Assembly (NCBI GenBank): GCA_013289045.1
Contig: JABDAU010000014.1
Coordinates: 1-58,878, forward strand
Direction: 5' to 3'
DNA from: Bacteroidota bacterium
GTDB taxonomy: Bacteria; Bacteroidota; Bacteroidia; Sphingobacteriales; Sphingobacteriaceae
Length of the DNA stretch: 58,878 nucleotides
The translations under genes were made by a program, and so were the position numbers. Every line of letters starts with the position of its first letter. Position 1 is the first letter of the stretch. The notes beneath the pieces were generated by a model, which was not told where the DNA came from, searched no databases, and was given only the letters and a program-made list of their open reading frames with translations. This document shows positions 17,009 to 24,272 of the stretch, piece after piece.

Positions 17009-17343
17009 TCCATTGAAGGTTTTAGGGTTAATAAATTTTGTAGCTGCTCAACAAAAGCCCGCGCCTCATCCAGCTTGCTGGTAACCTGTTCGCCGCCCTG
17101 TTCGGTTAAACTGTAATATTTGCGGGCGCGGCCGTCCACAATTTCGGTGGAGGTTTGCAGAAAACCCTCGCCCTCGAGCTTATGCAGGGCAGGATAAAGC
17201 GCGCCTTCGGTAAGCACTATCTCACCGGCGGTAATTTCCTTCACTTTTTGCGTGATCTCATAACCATACATCCTGGTATTATCTTCCAGCAATTTAAGTA
17301 TAATGGTTTGTACGGTGCCTTTCAGTAGGGGGTTTACGCTCAT
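17005..17343 (-). CDS. PadR-family transcriptional regulator
   Basis: A 112-residue winged-helix repressor of the PadR type. The conserved segments LLKGTVQTIILKLLEDN, MYGYEITQKVKE and LTEGALYPALHKLEGEGFL are present, and the C-terminal helix forms the usual dimerisation coil. ATG at 17343 was chosen over the upstream TTG codons because the family starts just before VNPLLKGT. A palindrome AATTACATACATA/TAGGTATGTAATT lies upstream at 17364-17396 and is the likely self-operator. A TATATTTG box (17350-17357) ends 6 bases from the start codon. It is followed by the membrane protein gene in a two-gene operon. Confidence 0.92.
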   Translation of the reverse strand: MSVNPLLKGTVQTIILKLLEDNTRMYGYEITQKVKEITAGEIVLTEGALYPALHKLEGEGFLQTSTEIVDGRARKYYSLTEQGGEQVTSKLDEARAFVEQLQNLLTLKPSME

Positions 17344-17363
17344 CAATAGCAAATATAAAACAA

Positions 17364-17396
17364 AATTACATACATAAAATAATTAGGTATGTAATT
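17364..17396. promoter_or_regulatory. PadR operator palindrome
   Basis: Two 13-base arms, AATTACATACATA and TAGGTATGTAATT, are inverted copies with one mismatch and a 7-base spacer. PadR regulators bind ATGT/ACAT-containing inverted repeats of this kind. It overlaps the region directly upstream of the padR start codon and its TATATTTG box, as expected for autorepression. Confidence 0.7.
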
Positions 17397-17483
17397 TATT
17401 TGTATTAAAACAAAAAAGCCCTTTGAAGTTGTGCTAACACAGATGCTTAATCGGGCTATTTCAACAGCTTTCAGAAAACTGAT

Positions 17484-17517
17484 AAAACAAAAAACCCCTC
17501 AGATTTCTCTGAAGGGT
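17484..17517 (-). terminator. Terminator of tRNA-Val
   Basis: On the minus strand an ACCCTTCAGA/TCTGAGGGGT stem (17494-17517) with a 4-base loop is followed by a run of T interrupted by G. It lies 10 bases beyond the tRNA 3-prime end and fits the end of its transcript. Confidence 0.75.
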
Positions 17518-17527
17518 CTTCTTTCTG

Positions 17528-17602
17528 TGGGAGCTACTGGGTTCGAACCAGTGACCCTCTGCTTGTAAGGCAGATGCTCTGAACCAGCTGAGCTAAGCTC
17601 CC
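17528..17602 (-). tRNA. tRNA-Val (anticodon TAC)
   Basis: A complete cloverleaf is visible on the minus strand. Acceptor arms GGGAGCT (17596-17602) and AGCTCCC (17529-17535) pair perfectly. The D arm is AGCTCAGCTGGTTCAGAGC, the anticodon arm CTGCCTTACAAGCAG gives anticodon TAC, and the T arm is CTGGTTCGAACCCAG. The discriminator base is A and the CCA end is not encoded. TAC reads GTA and probably other valine codons by wobble. It is a single tRNA gene followed by its own terminator. Confidence 0.96.
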
Positions 17603-17779
17603 CTGCTTTTGGGACTGCAAATATAGGAGCATAGCGGCATTTTGCAAAAATTAATTTAAATTTTTTGTAAAAAACTCATTAATAGACCATTACAGATGCA
17701 ATGACGCTGATATTGCAGTAAATACTTTAGCGGGGACGTTATGTTGAAGCAAATAATTAATGTTGATTATATTTGTATA

Positions 17780-17989
17780 ATGAGTTCATACAAGTTGGAC
17801 CGGACAGCATTTAAGGCCCAAACCGCAGAAGAAGCCACCAAAAACCAGGCAGCTTATTACAAAACGCTTACCTGGCAGGAGCGCCTGCGCATTGCTAATT
17901 ACCTTAACAGTGTGGCTTATAATTACCCGGAAAACGAGCCTCCTAAAATGGACAGGACCGCGTTTAGCATGAGAAAAAGGGAGGATTAA
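17780..17989 (+). CDS. Small conserved Bacteroidetes-type protein (DRTAF repeat)
   Basis: A 69-residue soluble protein beginning MSSYKLDRTAFKAQTAEEA and ending MDRTAFSMRKRED, so the pentapeptide DRTAF occurs at both ends. The centre (YYKTLTWQERLRIANYLNSVAYNY) is helical. I recall similar short proteins as common but uncharacterised in Bacteroidetes, but cannot verify it here. ATG 17780 is preferred over the in-frame ATG at 17741 because the DRTAF start fits and a TATATTTG box ends 4 bases before it (17768-17775), which would place the transcript start at or near the ATG. Function unknown. Confidence 0.7.
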   Translation: MSSYKLDRTAFKAQTAEEATKNQAAYYKTLTWQERLRIANYLNSVAYNYPENEPPKMDRTAFSMRKRED

Positions 17990-17993
17990 ACAG

Positions 17994-18686
17994 CTAATTT
18001 ATCAGCAACTTATACCCGCGCCCATGCACGTTAATGATCTCCACATTCGGGTCATCGCGCAGGTATTTTCTTATTTTACTTAAAAAAACATCCATACTGC
18101 GGCCGTTGAAATAGTTGTCATCATGCCAGATGTTCAGCAGGGCTTCTTCTCTGGTGAGCACTTCGTTTTTGCGCAGGCAAAGCAGGCGCAGCAGCTCAGC
18201 TTCCTTGGTAGAAAGCTTTTGGTGTACATCGTTTATGGTTATCACCTGGTTGGTGTAATCAAATTCGTACTTGCCTATTTTGAAGCTCGATTGTTTTTCT
18301 TCTTCCTTTTTACCGGATGCTTCACTTCGCTTTAATAACGCATTTATGCGCAGCAACAGCTCTTCTATGCGGAAGGGTTTGGTGATATAATCGTCACCGC
18401 CAAGGTTAAATGCCTGCGTTTTATCCTCGATCATACTCTTCGCGGTAGCGAAAATGATAGGCACCTGGGCATTGATCTTACGCACCTCCTTGCCCAGGGT
18501 AAAACCATCCTTTTTAGGCATCATCACGTCCAGTATCAGCAGGTCGTAATCGTTTTTGGTGAATGCCCGTAAACCTTCGTCACCATCCTTACATAAAACC
18601 ACGTCGAACTTGCCTTTCAGCTGCAAATAGTCCTGCAGCAACAAGCCCAGATTCGGGTCATCTTCAACCAATAATATTTTTTTCAT
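17994..18686 (-). CDS. OmpR-family response regulator
   Basis: A 230-residue regulator with receiver and winged-helix DNA-binding domains. D53 in ILDVMMPKKDGF is the phospho-acceptor, with D9-D10 and K103 (ITKPF) completing the active site. The C-terminal half (about 130-230) carries the winged helix with the recognition segment around LLRLLCLRKNEVLTREEALL and the ending GRGYKLLIN. It is coded downstream of the histidine kinase at 18843, separated by a 156-base gap that is filled by an inverted repeat. Target genes are not evident, but the divergent secreted protein at 20794 is a natural candidate. Confidence 0.95.
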   Translation of the reverse strand: MKKILLVEDDPNLGLLLQDYLQLKGKFDVVLCKDGDEGLRAFTKNDYDLLILDVMMPKKDGFTLGKEVRKINAQVPIIFATAKSMIEDKTQAFNLGGDDYITKPFRIEELLLRINALLKRSEASGKKEEEKQSSFKIGKYEFDYTNQVITINDVHQKLSTKEAELLRLLCLRKNEVLTREEALLNIWHDDNYFNGRSMDVFLSKIRKYLRDDPNVEIINVHGRGYKLLIN

Positions 18687-18693
18687 GCTTTTT

Positions 18694-18839
18694 TAGTCCG
18701 GAAGTCCGAAAAGTCGGGAAGTCCGGAAGTTTATTTTTTATATAGTGCTTATGCCTTTTATCTTTCGGACTTCCCGACTTGCGGACTTTCCGACTTTCTT
18801 CATCTTCCGGACTTCCCAACTTTTCGGACTTCCGGACTA
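18694..18839. repeat. Inverted repeat of GTCCGGAAGT words inside the two-component operon
   Basis: Arms at 18694-18730 and 18804-18839 are nearly perfect inverted copies (about 35 of 37 bases). Each is made of GTCCGGAAGTCCGAAAAGT-like words, and between them (18775-18802) two more inverted copies of the same words occur. It fills the kinase-regulator gap, starting 7 bases upstream of the regulator ATG, so any transcript covering both genes carries a long hairpin directly at the regulator start. A degenerate relative (GTCGGAAAGACAGGAAGTC) is at 25733-25766. Confidence 0.8.
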
Positions 18840-18842
18840 ACT

Positions 18843-20663
18843 TCATGCCAACGGAAACCGCAGCTCAAAATCCGAACCTTTATCTTTTTCAGAGCGTACG
18901 CTGATCACGCCGTTCAGCTTTTTCACTATCGTATTCACATAGCTCAGGCCCAGCCCAAAACCTTTAACATCGTGCAGGTTGCCGGTTGGTATACGATAAA
19001 ACTGCTCAAATATTTTGGTCTGCTGGTCGCGGCTCATGCCTATGCCTTTGTCGGCAACTTTTATCAATATCTGGTCGCCGCGGTTTGCGCTGCTGATGGT
19101 TATCTCCGGCGTGTCGTTGCTGTATTTTATGGCGTTGTCTATCAGGTTATAAATAATGTTGGAGAAATGCAGTTCATCCGCTAGCACGGTGGCATTTACA
19201 GCTTCAAGTTGTAGCGTAAGCTTTACCTCATGCTTTTGCAGCTTAAGCGCCATGCTGTCGATCACGATATTGATCATCTCATTAACATCCAGCGGCCTTT
19301 TATCCAGCTTAAAATCGTTACGCTCTATACGGGCAACATTCAGCACACGTTCGATATGACTGCCAAGACGCGCATTTTCTTCATAGATCACATTGGCCAG
19401 CCTTGCAATCCTCGACTTATCGGCAACAATCTCTGCATCCTTTAAAGCTTCACTGGCGATCATGATGGTTGATACCGGCGTTTTAAATTCGTGCGTCATG
19501 TTGTTGATGAAATCCGTTTTCATTTCGGAGATCTTCTTCTGCCTGATGATGGAGAAAATAGTATATCCGAAGCAAAAGATGAGTACAGCAATCAAACCGC
19601 CGGTAGTTGCCAGCGAGGCGGTCATGCGGCCGAGGATGAGCGAGTTTTTTTGCGGGAAGGAGATCCGGATCTTACCGGGGTCGCGTATTACATCCTTGCC
19701 GAATATAGAGGTTTGATAAATGGCCTTGGTAAATTCGGGTTTAGCAACCGTGGTATCCATCGCTTTGGAAAATATAAGCGAATCGTTAGCAGTAAGCACC
19801 TCATAACTAAACGAAAGGGGTATGCCGTTATTACGCAGCTCAAAGCGGAGCAGCGAATCAAGCAATGTATAATTTATACGCCGGGTTAACGGCTGGTCCA
19901 TGCTTTGATATTCCTGCGCCAGGTTAGCAAATACCGCAGACGATTGCACATGCCCTGTTTTCAGGTTCGCCAGCGAATCGGCAGCCAGCATGCGCTGTAC
20001 CAGTTTAAACTGATGCTCGGTTTGTTTGCGTACCTGTTCCCGTTGCCATGCCGGGTTTATTTGCGGCACCGAGAGCACTTGTTTTCCCAATTGGGGGTCG
20101 ATATACACGTAGCGTAAGGTATCGTATTTGTGCAGTTTTTGCGGTTTCTTTGCCTGGCTGGCTGGTTTTGGCGAGCGCGTGATGACAGGGGTATACCTTA
20201 CGTGCTCACCCAACTCATCCGAATATTCATCTATCTTTATCTGGAATTTGATATCGCCATTTTCAAGCATGGTTTCCATGTCGTCATCCATCTTACGGTT
20301 GGCAACCATGCGTTTCAAACTATCCCGCAGCATTGCTATACGCCGCTCGCGGTGGGTAAAGTGTTTTTTTACTGTTTTAAAAGGTCGGTCTGTATCGCTG
20401 GTAATACTGGTTGTGGTTTTAATAACGCCGTAACTGAAATTGGTTTGTTGTATCTGGTTCTTCGCCCTGGCGTTCATAAAATTCATGGCGTCCTGTTTGT
20501 CAATTTTCGCCACCACATCGCTTAATGCCTCGCGTACAGAGCGGTCGAACAATTCCGACTGCATAATGTACGTTTGCGAAAGGAAATATAACTGCATAGC
20601 CACCACTCCCAGCAACGCTATACTCATCAGCCCCACTATAATGGTTATGCTTTTCTTTTTCAT
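18843..20663 (-). CDS. Membrane sensor histidine kinase
   Basis: A 606-residue class I sensor kinase. TM1 is at about 5-25 (ITIIVGLMSIALLGVVAMQLY), a periplasmic sensing region of about 330 residues follows, and TM2 is near 345-370 (GLIAVLIFCFGYTIFSII). The DHp helix holds the phosphorylated His at about 391 in THEFKTPVST, and the catalytic domain shows NLIDNAIKYS (N box), DKGIGM (G1) and GFGLGLSYV (G2). There is no HAMP domain that I can see. ATG 20663 (MKKKSITII) is chosen over the TTG/ATG frame start at 20723, since the preceding 20 residues are polar and spoil the signal anchor. It forms a two-gene unit with the OmpR regulator. Confidence 0.93.
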   Translation of the reverse strand: MKKKSITIIVGLMSIALLGVVAMQLYFLSQTYIMQSELFDRSVREALSDVVAKIDKQDAMNFMNARAKNQIQQTNFSYGVIKTTTSITSDTDRPFKTVKKHFTHRERRIAMLRDSLKRMVANRKMDDDMETMLENGDIKFQIKIDEYSDELGEHVRYTPVITRSPKPASQAKKPQKLHKYDTLRYVYIDPQLGKQVLSVPQINPAWQREQVRKQTEHQFKLVQRMLAADSLANLKTGHVQSSAVFANLAQEYQSMDQPLTRRINYTLLDSLLRFELRNNGIPLSFSYEVLTANDSLIFSKAMDTTVAKPEFTKAIYQTSIFGKDVIRDPGKIRISFPQKNSLILGRMTASLATTGGLIAVLIFCFGYTIFSIIRQKKISEMKTDFINNMTHEFKTPVSTIMIASEALKDAEIVADKSRIARLANVIYEENARLGSHIERVLNVARIERNDFKLDKRPLDVNEMINIVIDSMALKLQKHEVKLTLQLEAVNATVLADELHFSNIIYNLIDNAIKYSNDTPEITISSANRGDQILIKVADKGIGMSRDQQTKIFEQFYRIPTGNLHDVKGFGLGLSYVNTIVKKLNGVISVRSEKDKGSDFELRFPLA

Positions 20664-20763
20664 GTTTGTAACAAATTTATTCGAATTAGGTGGAGAGCGG
20701 TCGCTTTTAACAATTTTTAACAAAATTTAATGTTCATTAATGGATTGGGCGATAACCGTTTAC

Positions 20764-20771
20764 TACTTTTG
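20764..20771 (+). promoter_or_regulatory. Possible -7 box for the 20794 gene
   Basis: TACTTTTG fits TAnnTTTG and lies 22 bases upstream of ATG 20794. A TTG at 20745-20747 could be the -33 element, though the spacer is 16 rather than about 19 bases. It is in the divergent gap shared with the histidine kinase gene, where regulator binding would be expected. Confidence 0.35.
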
Positions 20772-20793
20772 ACCAACAATAATTCAATACAAT

Positions 20794-21591
20794 ATGAAAA
20801 AGCGCATATTTAACCCCGGATTTGAATTCATTTTTACCCTGGCAATACTGGCAATACTTGGCTTACCGCCACTGGTAATGGCCCAAAGCAACAAAGACCT
20901 GCAAATATCCATCACAAACGGTGATACAACGGTAAACGGCAGAAGCATAAAAGACCTTTCGCCGAAGGAAAGACAAGCAGCCCTGAAAGACATCAGCACC
21001 ATCGCTTCCATAGCGCCGGATAAAGCGCCAATGGCGCGCGGCATGGTAATGCATCCTAAAAACAGGTTCCAGCCAAATAACGGCAAGGATTCTACAATGG
21101 CTTTCAATTATCGTTTTCGTACCGAGGACCGCAAAATGAGCGTTCGCCCAAGGAATGATGACCGGATGCGTGAGCGTAACCCGGCATTTGAATTCGATCA
21201 CAAAAATTCGCAGATCTTTAATTACGTGACCACCGATAATAACGGCATAAGCACGCATGTAAGCTACCGCGTAAGTGAGCCTACAGAAGGGCTTACCCAC
21301 GTAGGAACCGACCCTGACCAACAAGACCAGCACGAAAAGCTTGACATGACCGACCTTAACATTGTACCCCAATTTTCGGCCGGCAAAACGGTGATCATGT
21401 TTACCTTGCCATCAAAATTAGTTGCCGATGTGCAGTTTGAAGACAGCAAAGGCAACCTGATCTGGAGCGAAAAAGCAGTGAATGGCAGCTTTATGAAAGC
21501 CTTCCCGATGGGGCTTAACGGCATTTACTTTCTGCGTGTGGAGCAAAAAGGTAAACTTGCTGTGAAGAAGATTCTTAAGGAACAAATGTAA
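20794..21591 (+). CDS. Exported protein with T9SS-like C-terminal domain
   Basis: A 265-residue protein with a signal peptide (hydrophobic core IFTLAILAILGLPPLVMA, cleavage near residue 31). The middle is polar, low in cysteine, and rich in Arg/Asn/Asp (RMRERNPAFEFDHKN). The last 75 residues (about 188-265: TDLNIVPQFSAGKTVIMFTL... GIYFLRVEQKGKLAVKKILKEQ) resemble the type-A sorting domain of the type IX secretion system, including the GIYFLRV and KKILKE parts. That suggests surface anchoring or release. It is divergent from the kinase/regulator pair and may be its target or accessory sensor. No enzymatic domain recognised. Confidence 0.65.
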   Translation: MKKRIFNPGFEFIFTLAILAILGLPPLVMAQSNKDLQISITNGDTTVNGRSIKDLSPKERQAALKDISTIASIAPDKAPMARGMVMHPKNRFQPNNGKDSTMAFNYRFRTEDRKMSVRPRNDDRMRERNPAFEFDHKNSQIFNYVTTDNNGISTHVSYRVSEPTEGLTHVGTDPDQQDQHEKLDMTDLNIVPQFSAGKTVIMFTLPSKLVADVQFEDSKGNLIWSEKAVNGSFMKAFPMGLNGIYFLRVEQKGKLAVKKILKEQM

Positions 21592-21647
21592 GAGGAAGTT
21601 TGCTGTTAGCTGTACGCAGTTTGCAGTATAAATGAAGACAGGACAGT

Positions 21648-21678
21648 AACTTACGAAGTTTTAAAAACTTCGTAAGTT
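21648..21678. repeat. Palindrome after the 20794 gene
   Basis: A 31-base near-perfect palindrome with arms AACTTACGAAGTTTT and AAAACTTCGTAAGTT around a single A. It is directly followed by a separate terminator-like stem, so it is probably a dispersed palindromic repeat rather than the terminator. Confidence 0.65.
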
Positions 21679-21694
21679 TGCTAAATTAACACAT

Positions 21695-21724
21695 AAAAGC
21701 CCCGGGTGAGTATCCCGGGGCTTT
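21695..21724. terminator. Bidirectional terminator between convergent genes
   Basis: The stem AAAGCCCCGGG/CCCGGGGCTTT with loop TGAGTAT lies between the convergent genes ending at 21591 (plus) and 21748 (minus hisS). T/A stretches flank both sides, so it can terminate both transcripts. Confidence 0.8.
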
Positions 21725-21747
21725 GTGTTTATCTGTTGGATTGATCT

Positions 21748-23292
21748 TTAAACTAACCTCGCGACAACATCCTCCGCCATTAACTTTTCCTGTGTGCCGC
21801 TCACCATGTCTTTAAATGTAAGCAGGCCGCTTTGCATTTCGTCGCTGCCGATGAGGATGGTGTAGGGGATCTGCTTGTTGTTGGCGTAATCCATTTGCTT
21901 TTTGAGCTTGGCGCCTGCGGGGTAAAGCTCGGCGCTGATATTTTGCTGGCGAAGGCTTTGCAGCAATGGCAAGGCGTATTTTTCACCATCGGTATCAAAG
22001 CAAATGATGAGCACTTGGGTAGTTTGGTTACTTTCCGCCGGGAAAAGCGCAAGCTCTTCCATTACATCGTAAATACGGTCGGCGCCAAAAGAAATACCGG
22101 CCCCTGTAAGGTCTTTTAAGCCGAACATACCGGTCAGATCATCATACCTGCCCCCGCCGCCGATACTACCCATAGCAACCTCGTTGGTTTTTACTTCGAA
22201 GATAGCGCCTGTATAATAATTGAGACCGCGCGCCAGTGTAATATCCAGTTCTAAGGTTGCATTTATCAGCTGGCAATTGCCGATATAATTAAATACCGTT
22301 TCCAGCTCATCGCAACCCTGCAGGCCGATAACCGAATCCTTTAATGCATCGCGCAGGCTGTTGAGCTTAACATCGTTGGTGCCTTCCAGCAGGATAACGG
22401 GTTTCAGTTTCTCGATATCAGCATTGGTAAAACCTTTGCCGAGAAGCTCGTTGATAACGCCGTCGAGGCCTATCTTGTCAAGCTTATCGATAGCAACGGT
22501 AAGATCAATAATGTTATCCGCCTTGCCAATGATCTCAGCTATGCCGGAGAGTATTTTACGGTTATTGATCTTGATGGTGAAATCCTTCAGCCCAAGCTTG
22601 CTTAATGCTTCGTCATAGATCATGATAAACTCCGCCTCGTTCAATAATGATGGCGAACCTACCACATCTGCATCGCACTGGTAAAACTCGCGGTAGCGGC
22701 CTTTCTGCGGCTTATCAGCGCGCCATACGGGCTGCACCTGGAAGCGTTTGAACGGGAAGCTGATCTCGTTCTGATGCATTACCACGTAGCGCGCGAAGGG
22801 AACAGTAAGGTCGTAGCGGAGGGCTTTTTCGGAGGTAGTATTAATTAAATTTGCATTTACTTTCCTGTAAAGACTAAAAGCTTCTTGAGCTGTATAATAT
22901 TTCTCCACCAGCACCTTAAAAGATTTTGCGTTTACATTGCGCCATATTGCCTTTTTATCTTCAGCGCGATCTTCAAATTCATTATCTATATCTTCGAGAT
23001 CCAACGTCATTGCCTTTTTATTTAAATCTTGCAGTAGCTCTTCAAAATTCAACAAAAGTGTTTGGTCTATTAAATCTCCACTATTCAGTATCTTAAATAT
23101 CAGCTTATCACCCTCGTCACCATATTTTCCCATCAATGTACTTAAGTTTTCCATCGACGGCGTCTCTATCTGCTGATAGCCATATTTGCGGAAAACGCTT
23201 TTTATGGTATCGAAAATAAAGTTACGTTTCGCCATTTCGGCGGGTGAGAAATCGCGGGTGCCTTTGGGTACTGATGGTTTGATGGATGCCAT
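21748..23292 (-). CDS. hisS: Histidyl-tRNA synthetase with unusual insertion
   Basis: A 514-residue class II synthetase that charges tRNA-His. It starts MASIKPSVPKGTRDFSP (motif-1 lead-in) and contains the motif-2-like segment GRYREFYQCDADVVGS, the HisA motif ARGLNYYTGAIFEVKT and motif 3 around GAGISFGADRIYDVM, followed by the anticodon-binding domain from about 420. Typical bacterial HisRS is about 420-460 residues. The extra length is an 80-residue, Glu/Asp/Lys-rich, predicted helical stretch at about 74-153, between KILNSGD and SEKALRYDLTVPF, coded by 22834-23073. That DNA is clearly more AT-rich than the flanks. All core motifs are present, so the enzyme should be functional. Confidence 0.93.
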   Translation of the reverse strand: MASIKPSVPKGTRDFSPAEMAKRNFIFDTIKSVFRKYGYQQIETPSMENLSTLMGKYGDEGDKLIFKILNSGDLIDQTLLLNFEELLQDLNKKAMTLDLEDIDNEFEDRAEDKKAIWRNVNAKSFKVLVEKYYTAQEAFSLYRKVNANLINTTSEKALRYDLTVPFARYVVMHQNEISFPFKRFQVQPVWRADKPQKGRYREFYQCDADVVGSPSLLNEAEFIMIYDEALSKLGLKDFTIKINNRKILSGIAEIIGKADNIIDLTVAIDKLDKIGLDGVINELLGKGFTNADIEKLKPVILLEGTNDVKLNSLRDALKDSVIGLQGCDELETVFNYIGNCQLINATLELDITLARGLNYYTGAIFEVKTNEVAMGSIGGGGRYDDLTGMFGLKDLTGAGISFGADRIYDVMEELALFPAESNQTTQVLIICFDTDGEKYALPLLQSLRQQNISAELYPAGAKLKKQMDYANNKQIPYTILIGSDEMQSGLLTFKDMVSGTQEKLMAEDVVARLV

Positions 23293-23339
23293 GCCGCAAA
23301 GGTAAATTTTTTAGCGGATAGTTGAGGAAAGGGAATATT

Positions 23340-23413
23340 CTGAACTCGAATTCTTGGAATTAAGGAATTACCAGGATTCTAATAATTCTTTAATTCCAAG
23401 AATTCGAGTTCAG
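23340..23413. repeat. 31-bp inverted repeat between hisS and deacetylase gene
   Basis: Arms at 23340-23370 and 23383-23413 begin CTGAACTCGAATTCTTGG and match at 30 of 31 bases, with a 12-base loop. The words AATTCTTGGAATTAA repeat within the arms. No T-run follows on either strand, so it is a repeat or an mRNA hairpin rather than a simple terminator. Confidence 0.8.
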
Positions 23414-23448
23414 ACATTGAAGCGAGTAACACTTTCCTAATTGCTTCA

Positions 23449-24180
23449 TTATTCCCACTCATCACGCAGATCCTTTAATTGCTTATCGATTTCTGTAGGA
23501 GACTGTTTTGACATCTGACCTTTAAGCTTCTTTATCGATGTTGTTGATTTTTCGTCATTAGAAGGCAGCCCCTCAAACGCATACCCCTTCCCCGCCCACG
23601 CTTCCATCGCCCTCGGCAATACGTACTCCAGCCTCGGGAAAGCCTTTAAACTATCATGAAAAACCACTACCGAGCCCGGCCGGGTATGTTTAAGCACATT
23701 CTTCAGGCATTTTTCGGGATCGAGATTTATGTCGAAATCACCGCTCAGCACATCCCACATAATAAATTGCAATCCGGGTTTTGCCTTTTGCAGCAGGCTC
23801 ACCTGCGAGCGTTTAATACGCCCATACGGCGGACGGAACAGGTTGGTATGCAGCAGGGAATCGGTCTTTAAAGTGTTTTCTATATAGATTTTATCTTCTG
23901 TTTTCCAGCCGTTCAGGTGGTTATAAGTATGGTTGCCAATGGCGTGACCATCGCTTTTTACCTGTTCAAACACGTCGGGATGTTTGCTTATATTGTCGCC
24001 GATACAAAAAAAGGTTGCTTTGGCATTATGCCGCTTCAAAATTTTTAGTACGAACGGTGTAACAATAGGTATAGGCCCGTCGTCAAAAGTGAGAAAAATG
24101 GAAGGCTTGCCCGGCGGCATATGCCAGGTAAGCTTGGAATAAAGCTTTTTTAACAGCCGGGGCGATTTAACAAGATACAT
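23449..24180 (-). CDS. Polysaccharide deacetylase (NodB-like)
   Basis: A 243-residue NodB-homology protein predicted to remove N-acetyl groups from cell-wall or surface polysaccharide. The metal/catalytic motif 1 FLTFDDGP is near residue 30, motif 2 HAIGNHTYNH near 80 provides the two histidines, and motif 3 FRPPYGR is near 117. The C-terminal 35 residues are charged and probably flexible. No signal peptide is evident in the short basic N-terminus (MYLVKSPRLLKKLYSK), which is unusual for a cell-wall enzyme; an uncleaved interfacial helix is possible. It is a stand-alone gene between hisS and the divergent TolC gene. Confidence 0.88.
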   Translation of the reverse strand: MYLVKSPRLLKKLYSKLTWHMPPGKPSIFLTFDDGPIPIVTPFVLKILKRHNAKATFFCIGDNISKHPDVFEQVKSDGHAIGNHTYNHLNGWKTEDKIYIENTLKTDSLLHTNLFRPPYGRIKRSQVSLLQKAKPGLQFIMWDVLSGDFDINLDPEKCLKNVLKHTRPGSVVVFHDSLKAFPRLEYVLPRAMEAWAGKGYAFEGLPSNDEKSTTSIKKLKGQMSKQSPTEIDKQLKDLRDEWE

Positions 24181-24272
24181 TTAGACTCATGGACGATTGC
24201 CTGCGAATTAACAAATTTTAACAGCAAAGGTATCCTAAATCTAACGCGCTATAACGGATATTTATAATAATT

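Noticed and set aside
18694..18842. Short repeated words resembling a CRISPR array
   Set aside because: The units are in inverted as well as direct orientation, have no regular unique spacers of 30-40 bases, and there are no cas genes nearby; it is an inverted repeat element.
21748..23292. Fusion of HisRS with another enzyme
   Set aside because: The extra segment is internal and in frame with no recognisable second domain; it is treated as an insertion rather than a fusion.
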